This document shows, one piece after another, positions 23,165 through 39,930 of a DNA stretch of 64,000 nt. Position 1 is the first letter of the stretch, and every line of letters starts with the position of its first letter. The notes below the pieces were generated by a model. That model was not told the origin of the DNA and did no database searches. It saw nothing but the letters and a program-made list of their open reading frames with translations. Both the position numbers and the translations under genes were made by a program. Source of the DNA: Citrus sinensis (lineage: Eukaryota > Streptophyta > Magnoliopsida > Sapindales > Rutaceae); contig NC_068564.1 in NCBI RefSeq assembly GCF_022201045.2, forward strand, positions 26,875,001-26,939,000, given 5' to 3'.

Positions 23165-25210
23165 AATATATACATATGTTTACAGGTTCTTAATTTTCAT
23201 GTTGCATTGCTTCCAATGCAAGTAACCTTTCTGCAGTTCAAATAGAAGATACATTCAAGTTCAAGATCATGATTTCATCAATAACCGCTTTCAGGGTCTT
23301 GGAAAAAGCTATGTTTTGATGGGTTGTTTGGTAAGTTCAATAATAAACTCACAAAATGTCCATCTCTTTTTTATTTTTTTCCCCTTCCTTTAATTCCTTT
23401 TGTTGCCTCTTCAGTGCAGTATTCATTTTTCAAGCAATTCCATGGCTCTGTCACGAAATCAGATTACACCACATTGCGGCTTGGTTTCATTATGGTAATT
23501 TATCTAGTGTGTTTTTTGTTACCATTTGGATCCTTTTATGGTAATTTGTTGCCTTAATTCATTTCTTGTTTAGATTCATTGCAGGGGAAACCCCAAGTTT
23601 TATTCTCACAAGTATTTGATGCGTACCCTTGAAGCTGATTTTAAGAAAGTTGTTGGAATAAAGTATAATTATTGGTCACAAATAAATTTCCATTTTGTTT
23701 ATAGTTTTGCATGCAAACATTTTCATTAATCTATTCGTCTGGTTGAGGGATTCACAATTTTCTTGCTGATCAATGTCGAGGGTAAGCTATATTTATATAA
23801 TTTATATATTAAGGGAGAATGACACTTTCATTCCTCATACAAAATTTGATTTTACACCTCGAGTCCTTTAGTAAAATTACCGGTGCCAAACTGCTTACCT
23901 GAAAAAAACTGTCGAAAAACATGTAACATTTTATTATAGAAATAAGATAATTTTTAATTATATACGTCCAGTAATCAATTTATATGTTAAAATATCACAT
24001 TTAGCTTTCACCAATTAATTTTTCTTGGTAATGTTTTAAAACGGGGGAGAAAATTAGCAATTAAAAATTTATATAAGAGATTGAAAGTGTCATTCATCCA
24101 ATTACTTATTTAACATTTTAAACCCATGCCATAGCATAGTGTCCATTAATTATGCAACACCAATTTTCTTCTGCAGGTTGACACACATATTTCTGGATAG
24201 AATTTGTGCCCTTCATTATAAGTAAACCAAACACACAATGCTATTTAAGTATCTCTATTTGCAATTATACATGTTTGTGTATTCTATAATGTACTTTATC
24301 AATACTTGCTTTGATAGTCATGCCTTGGAATTTATTTGTTACTTTTTTTTTCCTTTTTTTCTTTTTAATGCAGCTTCTACTTGCCGTGGGCGCTAAGCTA
24401 GAGCACATAATATCACAATTAGCACTGAGATTGCTGAGAAACATATAGCCATTGAAGGGGATTTAGTAGTTCAACCTTCAGATGATCACTTCTGGTTTAA
24501 CAGACCCCGGATGGTTTTAATACTCATTCATATTATTCTCTTCCAAAATTCTTTTGAACTTGCATTTTTCTTTGGGATTTGGGTAAGAAAATGATCATCA
24601 AATAGCCTACAAATAATGGTGACACTTTTATTTAAAAAATTCTAAAATTCAAATAATGACCATTAATTTGTTTCGGGTTCAATATGGTTTTGATTCTTGC
24701 ACAATGGGACAAGTTCGATATTATCATCCCAAGACTGGTTATAGGGTAAAAATTAAAACTTCTTTACTTCCTCCTCAAGTTTCTGTATTGATTCACAATG
24801 CCTTCTATTCTTACATTTGAGTGTGAAATTTTTTAGATGTTTCATTCAGTTCCTCTGCAGCTACAGTACCGTGTTGTCACTCAGGTGAGATCATTAGTAA
24901 TCACCTTCATTTTCCGAAACTCTGACATGATATCATTGTCGTATAGCCTTATTGATCATCGTTGCAAGTAGGACATTACATCTTTCTAAAATTTGTGGCT
25001 GTTAGAAAATCAGAGCTGGCAAATTTTTATCTTTTTTAACTTCTATTTGTGAAAATGAAGATGGGAAGTTCATTCAAGAAGGCAATATTTGATGAACACA
25101 TTCGAGATGGACTTTTTGGTTGGGCTAGAATGGCTAAAAAGAAAAATACAAAAAAAATGCAGCTGATGGCTCAAGCAAAGTGGGTCACAAGGAGGAATCT
25201 CCTTCAGTAA
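23165..25210 (+). pseudogene. MLO-family membrane protein pseudogene
   Basis: Exon-sized pieces of the 3' two thirds of an MLO gene lie in order. First comes an exon ending near 23330; then FFKQFHGSVTKSDYTTLRLGFIM (about 23427-23495); then HCRGNPKFYSHKYLMRTLEADFKKVVGI (about 23580-23660). LLLAVGAKLEH (about 24373) follows, then IAIEGDLVVQPSDDHFWFNRP and LILIHIILFQNSFELAFFF (about 24450-24575), a piece of QVRYIIPRLVIG, and the start of the calmodulin-binding tail MGSSFKKAIFDEHIRDGLFG (from about 25060). MLO proteins are seven-pass plasma membrane proteins, several of which are powdery mildew susceptibility factors. The 5' part and some middle exons are missing, and single-base shifts break the frame near 24425 and 24720. 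A MITE sits at 23813-24099. Confidence 0.85.
23813..24099. mobile_element. MITE within the MLO pseudogene
   Basis: About 287 bp with inverted ends. The left end reads GGGAGAATGACACTTTCATT and the right end is the complement of GGATGAATGACACTTTCAAT. I could not find a convincing target duplication, so the superfamily is open, though the ends resemble Mutator-type MITEs. Confidence 0.65.
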
Positions 25211-25976
25211 TTCAACTGCAAAAGCTAAGCAACAAGCAAATATTCAATTGAAAAAGAAGAGATGTCCATCCCCCAAAGCCAAAAATGAAAACTTTATGGT
25301 CTTGAAACTTCTGAAAACTAAACCTATATTGTTGATAGTGTTTTTTCCTGCAGCTTTTTTCAATTTTCAATTCCGGTAGTCTCCATTTTTTAATAGGTCT
25401 GCTTTCGTTTTCATACAAAGATTGGAAGATGGTACTTTGAACTTGGAACGAGCATGAAGAAATTAACGCTTCTTTATCTTTTTGAGTTGTTCTGCCTAGA
25501 TCGGTCCCCCCAAGCCCTTTGGTCACTTAGCAGATGCACTTTCTCAGCAGAAGTACTTTTCTACAGTTATTAAGCATTCAGATTGCAGTAGGCAACAATA
25601 AGAAAATGACATGAAACAAAAGCTTTTTCCATTTGGTCAAAACTAGTGCAAGTAAATATTCTCATCAAAGCTTTATGTTATCCATGAATTTTACCTAGAC
25701 TATTAACATACATGTTACCTCGAACAACAATATTTATATACTAGAGCATAACAAAATTGTAGTGACCCATATTCAACTCTAAGGAACCAAAAACACAAAC
25801 TCATGCCTCCCCATGATTAGGTTTCCAACTCCAGCTTTGCATCACCATTTCGGTGCCATGTCATGTAAGACTTAGTATGCAGCGAGAGTAAACTGTTATA
25901 GCTTGTATGTATAACATCACTTTTTCGGTTGTGTATGATTCTACGCCTTAGATTACATGGTGATGCTTCATATATT
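25211..25976. other. Intergenic region and RIO2 3' flank
   Basis: The left part may hold the decayed MLO C-terminal tail; the right part is the 3' flank of RIO2. The minus-strand open frame at 25212-25526 has no recognisable content. Confidence 0.4.
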
Positions 25977-30714
<4,738 letters not shown>

Positions 30715-32254
30715 CCCTGTCAAAAAACATACAAAAATTTAGTTAAAACACCGAAACGCGATAACTATTTTACCTATTTAACACTTGAAAGAAAATTAAA
30801 TTAATTTTTAAAAAAAGGAGGTTCCTCACCTTAGAGTCTAGGGGTGGGCATCTGTTCGGTTCGGTTTTGGGACAAACCGAAATTTTTGATTCAGTTCGGA
30901 TTGGGAAATTAAAAAACCGAAAGACATTTTTTGAAAATAAAAACCGAACTGAAACCGAAAGTTCGGTTCAGTTCGGTTTTGGTCTTTTGGTAACGGTTCA
31001 CTTAACATCCATAACCATAAGAAACTATTACAACATAAAATTAAAAAAACCATAAGAAACACCATTATTTGCTCCCCTTTCTCACCAACTTCTGCAACTT
31101 TAATAACTTCCAACATCCACACACTTTCTAATTTAAATCTACGTAAATAAAATTAAAATAAGTAATGTAAACATAAATGTAACTATTAAAATAATATATC
31201 AAATTCGTATAAATGATACCTATTATTTAACAAAAGAAAAAGGAAGCTGAAAAATGAAAAAAAAAAGAGTTTGAATTAAATATTTTTCTCAACAAACTTT
31301 TACTTATTAAAAAATCTTGTAGTGTCAAGCAAAACATTTAATCGAGAACCAGTAATAAGGAATGAATATCAGCTGCCCAGTGCCCACATTCAATATAAAC
31401 TCACTAGTGCTCAAAATAAAATTATTAAATGTATTAATTCAAATGTCTCGTACCAAGTTACCAACTAATCTCTCACATTCCATATCAAGATTTAGTTTCG
31501 GCAGTTGAAAATGTATCAATTCAAAAGGAAAGTGAGCCACAAGCCGTTCAAAAAAAAAAAAAGACCATTTCAAAAAAAGAAAAAGAAATCAGAGACGTGA
31601 AATTACCTGGTTGGCTGGCTGGCGACGGAAGGAAGCAGCAACGGCAGCGGCAGTGGACAGGAGAGTGGAGACGGCGAGAAGCAAAAAAGCAAAGGTCGGC
31701 AGTGAACCGAAACCGAAAGGCTGCCGCGGCAGCGATTAGTGAAAGCGAGAAGCAAAGAAGGCAGCAAAGGTCGGCAGAGTCGCAGCGAAGCTCGTCAGCG
31801 ATGTGGGGTTTTGGTTTCGTTTTCAACCTAGGCCGGGGTTATGGCGTGAGGGAGAGGGATGATTTTTTATATGTGTTAAGTGAAATTACAAAAATGCCAT
31901 TATTGCGGTTCGTTTCGGATTTTATAACTTTTGAACCGAAAACTGAACCGAACCTAAAAATGCCATTATTAGGTCGGTTCGGTTTTTATTGATTCGGTTT
32001 TTAATTCAAAAAATACCGAACCGAAAACCCAAAAAGACGAACCCATCTGATTTTTTTTTTTTTTTATTTCGGTTTGTTTCTGTTCACCCTATTAGAGTCT
32101 GTTAGAGAAAGCTTCCACCGCGATGTAAAGAAAGGAGAAAGGGGTTTAATTTTATTACACAGTGGATGCAATGAAGGTGACAAAGGAGAGAAATTTTTTA
32201 GGACTGAGGTATTGGGCTACCGGACCATCGTAAAACGAAAAATGGGTCTAGCCA
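30715..32254. promoter_or_regulatory. RIO2 upstream region with hAT insertion
   Basis: A splice acceptor (TTTTTGACAG) ends just before the RIO2 ATG, so the 5' leader exon must lie further upstream, on the right-hand side. Most of the region is the hAT element at 30839-32091. The flank at 32100-32254 probably holds the RIO2 transcription start. Confidence 0.45.
30839..32091. mobile_element. hAT-type DNA transposon, non-autonomous
   Basis: A 1253-bp element with ends TAGGGGTGGGCATCTG and the complement of TAGGGTGAACAGAAAC, flanked by an exact 8-bp target duplication TTAGAGTC (30831-30838 and 32092-32099). Both ends carry sub-terminal GGTTCGGTTT repeats. Inside, 31600-31850 is GC-rich and, read on the minus strand, looks like a transposase leader exon ending in the donor CCAG/GTAATTTC. 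No transposase domain remains. It lies upstream of, or in the 5' UTR intron of, RIO2. Confidence 0.93.
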
Positions 32255-32761
32255 AGCCTATTTAGGAAATCTTATTTTGGTCATAAAGCATTCTCTTATG
32301 GAGGTTATGGGGATCCAGGTATAGCCGTGACCATTAGCAAGTATGGTGTCATTAGTGGTCTTGTCTGCAATTGGGTGCTAACTGATTGGCAAAAGCCAAA
32401 TTTTGATCAGATTGTTGGCTCTCAGGTGGCTTTGGATGCTTTGGAAAAAGGATTTGTTGTAAAAAGGATGGGAAAGCGAGAGTTGGATGGAAACATGGAA
32501 TCTGAAGAATATGAAGAGTTCGAACTCGAGGTTTCTCCAGGGTCAGTGCTTTTATTCCCTAGTGAGAGTGCAATTGGTGTTGATGACCTTAAAGCCATGA
32601 ATTTTGAAGTGAAGAAGTTGATTGTTTTGGATGGAACTTGGGACAAGGCAAAGCGACTGTACAAAGAGAATCCTTGGTTCAAGCTTTTGCCACATCTGAT
32701 GTTGGATTTGGATAAGATAAGCTTGTATAGTGAGGTGAGGTTGAGCAAAGTCTCCCCATAG
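32255..32761 (+). pseudogene. Truncated DTW-domain gene copy
   Basis: This segment matches about 18469-19138 of the intact DTW gene. It begins abruptly at the CCTATTTAGGAAATCT equivalent, so the zinc motif and N-terminal half are absent. The kept part includes VTISKYGVISGLVCNWVLTD and LIVLDGTWDKAKRLY (Ser to Asp after DGTW). After LYSEVR the text jumps to LSKVSP and a stop, because about 147 bases were lost between two short GAGG-type repeats; this removes the RHQPKAGY segment. The remaining frame is open for 144 codons from the first Met, which suggests recent origin. It lacks key parts of the fold and is probably not an active enzyme. Confidence 0.85.
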
Positions 32762-33347
32762 ACTTCTAACTCAATTTTGTCAAGTCTGCGAATACAGTTT
32801 TGAAACTCTGCTGCATCCTGCAACCCCTGAATCCTAAACTGAAATCCATACCATCAACAGTCTAGTTAAGTTTCTCCAATTCAAGTTAGACGGATACTTG
32901 TTTTTATTAGATCGCACTTCTTTGATTGAAAGTGATCTCTTGTAAAGCAATATTCCTGTCTTGTATTGCTTACTGAACGACTGAAATTCTTCATTTTAAC
33001 ATTCATTTCTTCAACCATTTGGCATGATTTTGATATACTAGTTCCTGCTTGTATAACAATGTAAAGGAAGTAATTAGTTTTGTGCAAGATCAATCTATGA
33101 AGAGAAGAACGAAGTTTTGGATTGGTGTTAGTTTGGATGCAGCAAAAGAATTCTAATCAAGATATCGAATAAAGAACCTGGGGATATAGATGGAAATATA
33201 GAAAAGTACAAGGCATCATCCGAAATATGGTACTTGTGCATTACCAAAATAACCCATGACCGTGACTCGTGTCTCGTGGGACTCATGAGCCACCTTCTTC
33301 TCTGGTCAGGCCTCAGAACCTGGTATAAACAAAACTGATTCTTTCAA
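32762..33347. repeat. Duplicated DTW 3' flank and CAF-like gene promoter
   Basis: The DTW 3' UTR similarity continues (GCGAATACAGTTTTGAAACT) to about 33220, and then CATTACCAAAATAACCCAT to CTCATGAGCCACCTTCTTCT matches 20750-20812. It lacks the hAT insertion found there. The last bases before 33348 serve as the 5' flank of the next gene. Confidence 0.75.
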
Positions 33348-35277
33348 ATGTTAGCAAAGCTCCCCAAAACCCTTAAAACCCTAAACCTAATTCCAGTAAA
33401 AAAGCAAAATTTGCTTCTTTTTACACAGATTCATTCTTCTTCGGAATACATAGACGACGACCCTCCATTTTCTCCAAAGCGCCAGAAACCCCAAAACCCC
33501 AGAACACAACAGAATCCACCCGTGCCGAGTTCAAATACGAACAAGCTCCCACTAAAATCGGACCTTCCGTTTGACTTCAAATACTCATACTCGGAAAACA
33601 ACCCGGCAGTTGAGCCCATTGGGTTCCGGGAACCGAAGCGGTTCTCTCCATTTGGTCCAGGCCGCCTCGACAGAAAATGGACGGGTACGACTGCATTGGC
33701 TCCGAAAGAAGTGGATCGGGTTCGGTTCGAGGAAGAGAGGAACCGGGTTCTGGGGGACCCGCTTACGGAGGAAGAAATTGCGGAGCTTGTTGAGCGGTAC
33801 AGGCATAGCGATTGTGCCAGGCAAATTAACCTGGGTAGGTTGTCTTTAATGTAGTGTCTTGGCTTCAAAGATAATTTTGATTTGTTATTGGTATTGGTAA
33901 TCACATCCATTTGGGTGCTTTTAAAAAAGGTTAAGGTTAATGAACTTTCTGAGAATTTAAAATTATTAAATAAGATCGCTTTTGATATCAAAAGTAATCG
34001 TAAACAGGTTTTTAGCTTGATACTTGATGTATGTCTGTCAATGATGCTTGTTTGCAGTTTTGAAACAAATAGGAGGTAAAGTGTCTTTGAATCAGTTTTC
34101 ATATACTATGACGGCTAGCAATTCCAATCCGCAGCAGCTTTAGATTGAAATTCACAGCTCATTCATCCCCTTACTCTTAACTGAGTATATTTACTGGTTA
34201 GGTTCGAAGGTGCTCTTATGCTGCACAAATATACATCTCATAATTTGTTAGCTCGTGTGAAGTTGTCAGAAGTGTTTTTGCATTTGATCAGCAGCAGGAA
34301 GCTTTTCCATGGTTATATGAAATGGAGTTATAATGGTTTATGTTTTTTTTCAGGGAAGTGGGGAGTCACACATAACATGTTAGATGACCTACACAATCAT
34401 TGGAAGAGGGCTGAAGCTGTGAGGATCAAGTGCTTGGGAGTGCCGACTCTTGATATGGACAATGTCTGCTTCCACCTTGAGGTTATTAGACACGGTGTCC
34501 ATGAATTCGATTACCTGTTCCCTCTTTTCATGTCTTCTGAAATTTTTTGCTCATTTAGGTCATAGTTTCTCTGTAGGAAAAATCTGGTGGGAAGATTATT
34601 TACCGAAACATTAATATACTTCTTTTGTACCGGGGTCGAAACTATGATCCCAAGGACCGACCAGTTATTCCTCTCATGTTGTGGAGACCGTATGCACCCA
34701 TATATCCGAAGGTTGTGAAGAATGTCGCTGATGGCCTGACATTTGAAGAAACAAAGGAAATGAGAAATAGGGGACTTCATTCACCTCCTCTGATGAAATT
34801 GAGTGAGTGAACTTGAATTTAGGAGGCTTCAGATGTATTTCCTTTTTCCTCCTTTGCCATGATATTTACTGAAAGTAACTTTTTATTGGCACGTGTCTTT
34901 TTGGCACTAGAATGGGTACTGATTAGCACTGTGTTGTGCAGCGAGGAATGGTGTGTATGTGAATGTGGTGGCAAAAGTGAGGGAGGCCTTCAAGACTGAA
35001 GAAGTGGTGAGACTGGATTGCTCACATGTGGGGACAAATGATTGTAAAAAGATAGGTGTGAAGCTAAGGGTATGATGCATTGGTGAAATTAGCTTCCAAG
35101 TTTCGGTATGGTAGGAGTAAGTTTTGGCTTTTGACTCCTAACTCATGGCTGTGGTTCATTTTTCAGGATTTAGTCCCTTGTGTCCCTATCTTGTTCAAGG
35201 ATGAGCAGATTATATTGTGGAGAGGGAAGGAACAGGCAATGGACTCTGATCCCTTGATAGATCCAACAAATCCTTAG
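33348..35277 (+). CDS. Mitochondrial CAF-like CRM-domain splicing factor
   Basis: Five exons: 33348-33834, 34354-34481, 34577-34802, 34942-35069 and 35167-35277, which join in phase to 359 residues. The N-terminus (MLAKLPKTLKTLNLIPVKKQ) is basic and acid-free, like a mitochondrial presequence. It is followed by a Pro-rich region and the family signature FREPKRFSPFGPGRLDRKWTG. A first CRM domain covers exons 2-3 (GKWGVTHNMLDDLHNHWKRA, then LLLYRGRNYDP) and a second, shorter one is in exons 4-5 (RNGVYVNVVAKVREAF, then CVPILFKDEQIILWRGK). CRM (CRS1/YhbY) domains bind RNA. CAF proteins promote group II intron splicing, and this short form resembles the mitochondrial member mCSF1. The start ATG is the first in frame and gives the presequence. 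Confidence 0.88.
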
Positions 35278-36131
35278 GTGTTTTAATCAGGTCTTCAATG
35301 CTGGATTTAGATTTTGAAATATCTCAACCATCACAAACGATGGGCTACTGATGACCAGTTGGGGCAGTGCCCTTTGCTCTTGTTGATTGAATTGCTGTAT
35401 TGATCCAATTGCTGGACTGAAGCAAGCCACAGGAAAGTTGTCGTCACTGTTCGACCCTCTAAATTCATGAGTTCACAATTTGTGTTCAAAAATCAATGTT
35501 TCTTTCCAGGAGGAATTATATGGTGCCTGGTGTTTTGCTTGTTGGTCTTACGCGACAGTAAGTCACTCAAGGACTCAGGGTCATCCCTCCATGAACTGGC
35601 TTACACTATCATGATCAGGTTGAGATGATAATAGGAGCAGTTAACATTTTACTTTTTAATGATTCCGTTATATATTAATTGTACGTAATTCTTGTATGAG
35701 AAATAATGGATAATTACATAGTTATGCTAATGGATGGTTGAATCCATGCTGAAATACTTACCATCGCTATTGTTGCATGAATATATAGGGGTTTTGTCAT
35801 CAGTTGGATGCTGAAGTAGTGAGCAAGCTCTCACAGGTCTTGAAAGCCCTTAAAAGAAAATCTTGTGGAATACAAAACTAAAGTACAAGCAAGCCTTGTT
35901 GCTGCTACTCACTTTGAACAAGGTGTTATCATTTAATACAAATGCAACAGACCTACAACACAAATTCTCTAGGGCTCACCGAGAAATAAACAAACAAACA
36001 CTTACATATTCAATACAGCAAGTTCAGCATCTGCAGAACCATTATATACTGTTGCATGATATATTTACATACAACTTCTTTAGTACAACCACATCGAGAT
36101 GTATAGCATTGGTCACCAGGGTTCAATGAAG
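35278..36131. other. Convergent 3' intergenic region
   Basis: 3' flanks of the CAF-like gene and the purple acid phosphatase. The open frame at 35863-36129 has no recognisable content, and I see no repeat. Confidence 0.5.
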
Positions 36132-38680
36132 CTATGGTGACATGAGTATTTTTCTTAGTTCACGACTCTTCTCAGCAACACAGCCTGAACTTACCAAAGA
36201 GGTTATCCACAGCTGATCAGACCTTACAGGCTCATCATCATCATTCCTGTGCCAGCTCCAGAATGCATGAGTTGAATTCACTATCTTGAGCTCCCCATGA
36301 CCAAAGCTTGCTTCACGGAATACTGACCAGTCAGGCTGTGGGTTTTTGTACCTGTCAATCAATTCATGAAACAGATGCTTTTGGCAAATTAGGACAGGAT
36401 GCATGATCCTCAATTGAACATAGTTAGTAAAACAAAATACCAAATCTTCTATCTAGCACATATTTGTTGTTATCTGTCTGTTTAATTATTTCTTGTTAGA
36501 ATTTGACAATTCAAATATGTTTCTGTAAGTGAGGACATACTTTTGTGCTAAACCTTCTTTGTTCCCTCCATCTCCAATAGTTATGTAGACCGCACCACAA
36601 GGATCTGGTTTTCCATTGTTAACACGTATCTGTAAAACAGATGACAACAGATAACCTGCAGCGTAAACTATGTTCCATAATATGAATTAAGAAGAAAAAT
36701 AGACCAGGATCACCGTACCGATCTTTCATAAGCATGCACATGGCCAGCAAGCACTAAATCCACGCTAGCAGCATAGACCAATGGCTCCATGATGGCCATC
36801 ATCCCATCTCCTTCACCTTGATGTGCTTCATTACTGTTATACCATGGCACATGTAACAGAACAAGTAGCCAGGGAGTCTTTTTGCGGTCCACTTTTGAAA
36901 GATCATCCTATTAATCAAGTAAGACAAAAAAACTTTCTGTCATAGATATATAAACTAAAACCAATAATTGTAAGAACAATTTAAAAGCACCATTAAATAG
37001 TACAATTCGATTCTTTTTTATCTTTTCGTTGGGGTCCGACAACAAACAAATAACAAATTTGAAAATGACTAAGCCTTAAGCTTCCTAATCAACATGAGAA
37101 AGACTGCTGCAGACAAGAAATTCTCATAAAACGTATTCAAAATTTTCTCAAACGGTACCATACAAGATGCTAAAAAGATCATAACAACCCCTGTTGCCAA
37201 TTTATCTTAAACTAAGTAAAAATGCTGCTTTCAACCAGGAATTTCCCTCTACAATAGATTTGGTATAACTGGACCATAATTACTGATAAAAGCCATGAAA
37301 CATAGATCAAAATCTGCAAGGCTTGTTCATCTATTCAATCTCAAATTGATCAGCTGCTGCAATCTATAGTAGTAGTCAATGAATAAAACTAACCTTCAAC
37401 CATCTGTATTGATCTGAGTACTCATCATAATCTGCATACGAACCAAGCATTATTAAATGAGCCCCTGCAACGTCGAAAGAATAATAAAGATTTGAGTTGG
37501 ATCCACTCTCCTCAAATGGCATCTTCCACCTGGCATTGTAGGACTGAAATGCATCCATAATTAGTGGTATGCTCTCCTTTTCATGGTTCCCTTGAGTTAC
37601 CATCCATGGCCTTGCACTTGCAAGTGGCTGCACCAGCTCACCAAAGGTATCCCACCTGTGCTGCATATAATCAGCATAAGAAAGGTCTCCTGGCAGCAGA
37701 TGTACATCATATTTGCATTGGCCAATATGGTCCAGTGTTGATTTAGTCCAGCCAGTTTGACCCAAATCCCCTGCCACAGCAAAAGTAATTGGAAACTGTG
37801 CAGGAGGGGTCTTGAACTCAAACTCAGGACCTTGTCGACCACAGCGGTAAAAGTAAACAGTGTCATGCTCCAGAGGCCCAATGACAGTGTGGTGTATCTT
37901 TCCCGACCTATAAAATAGGTATCTATAAGATGTGCTCTCTCCTTCAGCTCCACAATTGTACCCCCCAGGTGATGTTCCATATTCAACAACAGAAGGAGAG
38001 GATTCATCATCGGTGATCCATGTCACTCGCATGTGGCTGTCTCCTGCCAGAGAGATGTGAACCTGCAAGTGACAATTGCACAGCAACTTATTTCAAACAT
38101 CAGCCACAAATGGATTTGAGGAAAATAATTATAAGCTCATAAAACACCAGATCCCATCTGTGCGGAAGAGAATCAAATGAAATCCAGTCAAGACAATATC
38201 AACAACTGCTATGACAAGAAAGATTCCAGATTGTCAATTCACATCCCAAGGCTAAACAAATCAGAATAGTCAATCCAATAATCCAGCAGTAAAATAAGCA
38301 AAGATTATGATAAAAAAGAAGTTAGTTTGAAGCTTATATACACAAGCTAACATCTAATTGATAACACATCAATATAATGAATTAAGACCAAATACACGCC
38401 CTCTCCAGAACTCACCACTTGATTAACAAAAAGCACCCAACTGCTAAAACCGGAAAAAAATAATAAAATAAAACCAAACCCAGAGGAGATCACCAACAAT
38501 ATTTTTTCGAAAAAGAATAATGAAGTGAAAGTGATTTGAGATTACCTGCTGAGGATGAGAAGATGGTTTGGGGTCCCATGGAAACTCAAGTGTTCGACGA
38601 GGCTGAGGCCTGATGTATTCGGCAGTCGTTACAGTTGCTGAGATGAACACAAAGGCTGTTAAGACAAATTTTAGTTCCAT
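36132..38680 (-). CDS. Purple acid phosphatase (PAP18/PAP22 type)
   Basis: Five exons, on the minus strand: 38680-38546, 38062-37394, 36907-36719, 36629-36541 and 36351-36132, which give 433 residues. A signal peptide (MELKFVLTAFVFISATVTTA) targets it to the secretory path. An N-terminal fibronectin-like domain (VHISLAGDSHMRVTWITDDE) comes before the metallophosphatase. All five metal-binding blocks are present: GDLGQT (Asp 144), GDLSYAD (Asp 171, Tyr 174), GNHE (Asn 204), LLHVPWY (His 287) and AGHVHAYER (His 324, His 326). The C-terminal YITIGDGGN block is also typical. The enzyme hydrolyses phosphate esters with an Fe(III)-metal centre in the apoplast or vacuole, and phosphate starvation is the usual regulator of such genes. 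The length matches low-molecular-weight plant PAPs. Intact. Confidence 0.93.
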
Positions 38681-39152
38681 TTAATGGATAAACAGTAAAG
38701 GGTGAAAAGATTTCTGATTTTGGCATTAATTGTAAGAAGTACAGGATCAATTGGCTTTTATCCCTGGAGAGTTTTCGTGACGAATTGACTACTTTGTCCT
38801 CGTTAGACTCATAATACAAAGGGTGGGTGATTGGTAACACTCTCAAGTTGACTTAGATTTGGCCTTTTCTACGCCTGGTGTGAAATCTTATGCCCAACTT
38901 TTGGACTCTCTTAGTAGGATCAATGTAAACGCTGAGAATGCCCGTTTAATCATTAAATACGTAATCATTCATGTAAATACAAGGTCCAGCTATGTTACCC
39001 ATGTGCTTGCATAACCCATTTCTTGTCTTTTTCTTAGTTCACCGTTAGATCTAACCGACGAATGCTTTTAACGGCTTAGATGCATTCATTAGGTTATTTA
39101 ATACTACAGTCCCTGTAGTTTGCTGCAAAATCAATAAAGTCGATAGTTTCAA

Positions 39153-39407
39153 AAGTTTTTGACCTGTATGTTTTCAGAAGCAGTTAAATAAATTTTGAAA
39201 GGCAAGTTTTTGGCAAAGCAACTTCCGTAATTTTCATAAAAAATTTTTTGGGAAATATTCTGTATATAGGCGGGAAATCAATGACGTGTATTTTAATAGT
39301 CAACTCGAATGGGGACTAGATTAATTTGCACTGTTGGTATAACAAGCCACATACAAATTTTTTCTGGACAGAACCTAGCTCCCGTCTTCTCTTTCCTTTT
39401 CTTTGGT
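39153..39407. repeat. Direct repeat, copy A
   Basis: About 255 bases matching 39674-39930 in the same orientation. Shared words include AAGCAGTTAAAT, CCGTAATTTTCATAAAA (CCGCAATTTTCATAAAA in copy B) and TATAACAAGCCAC. Divergence is clear but alignment is continuous. The function is unknown. Confidence 0.75.
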
Positions 39408-39673
39408 TTAGAAGTCTAACCAAGTTAACAAAAGTATAAATTATATTTAAAGCATTAACAAAAGGCGGTCGTTGTTATCATTCAGAAGTAATGAGTTTTT
39501 AGAGGGAAAGTTTTTAATGAAAATTATGGTTTTTGTTTTTGACAAAAGTAATAAGAATTTAATAAAAATTTCTGCTGATTTTTTGAAAGATTCTTTTTAA
39601 ACACGGTCTCTGTTGGCTCGTTTAGCTGTTGATGTGTTGAGAAGGCGTTTTAGGGCGTTGAACATGAGTTGAA

Positions 39674-39930
39674 GGTGTTTTTGACTTGCATGTTTTCAAA
39701 AGCAGTTAAATGAATTTTGAAAAACCAGTTTTTGACAAAGCAGTCTCCGCAATTTTCATAAAACTTTTTTTAGGACATACTCTATATATAAGCGGGAAAC
39801 CAGCGACTTATATTCTGATGGTCAATCCAAATGAAGACTAGATCAATTTACACTACTGATATAACAAGCCACGTACAAATTTACTCTTAACAGAACCGAG
39901 CGTCCATTTTGTCTTTCCTTCTCTTTGGTA
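39674..39930. repeat. Direct repeat, copy B
   Basis: Partner of copy A, about 270 bases further on. The word TATAACAAGCCACGTA occurs a second time at its right edge, so the repeat structure may be part of a larger decayed element. Confidence 0.75.

Noticed and set aside
31548-31992. Arg- and Gln-rich open frames on both strands near 31.6-31.9 kb
   Set aside because: They lie in the GC-rich leader region of the hAT element and have no domain; the open length follows from base composition.
33431-34102. A 223-codon minus-strand frame over the CAF-like first exon
   Set aside because: Antisense to a clear CRM-family exon that splices in phase; no domain of its own.
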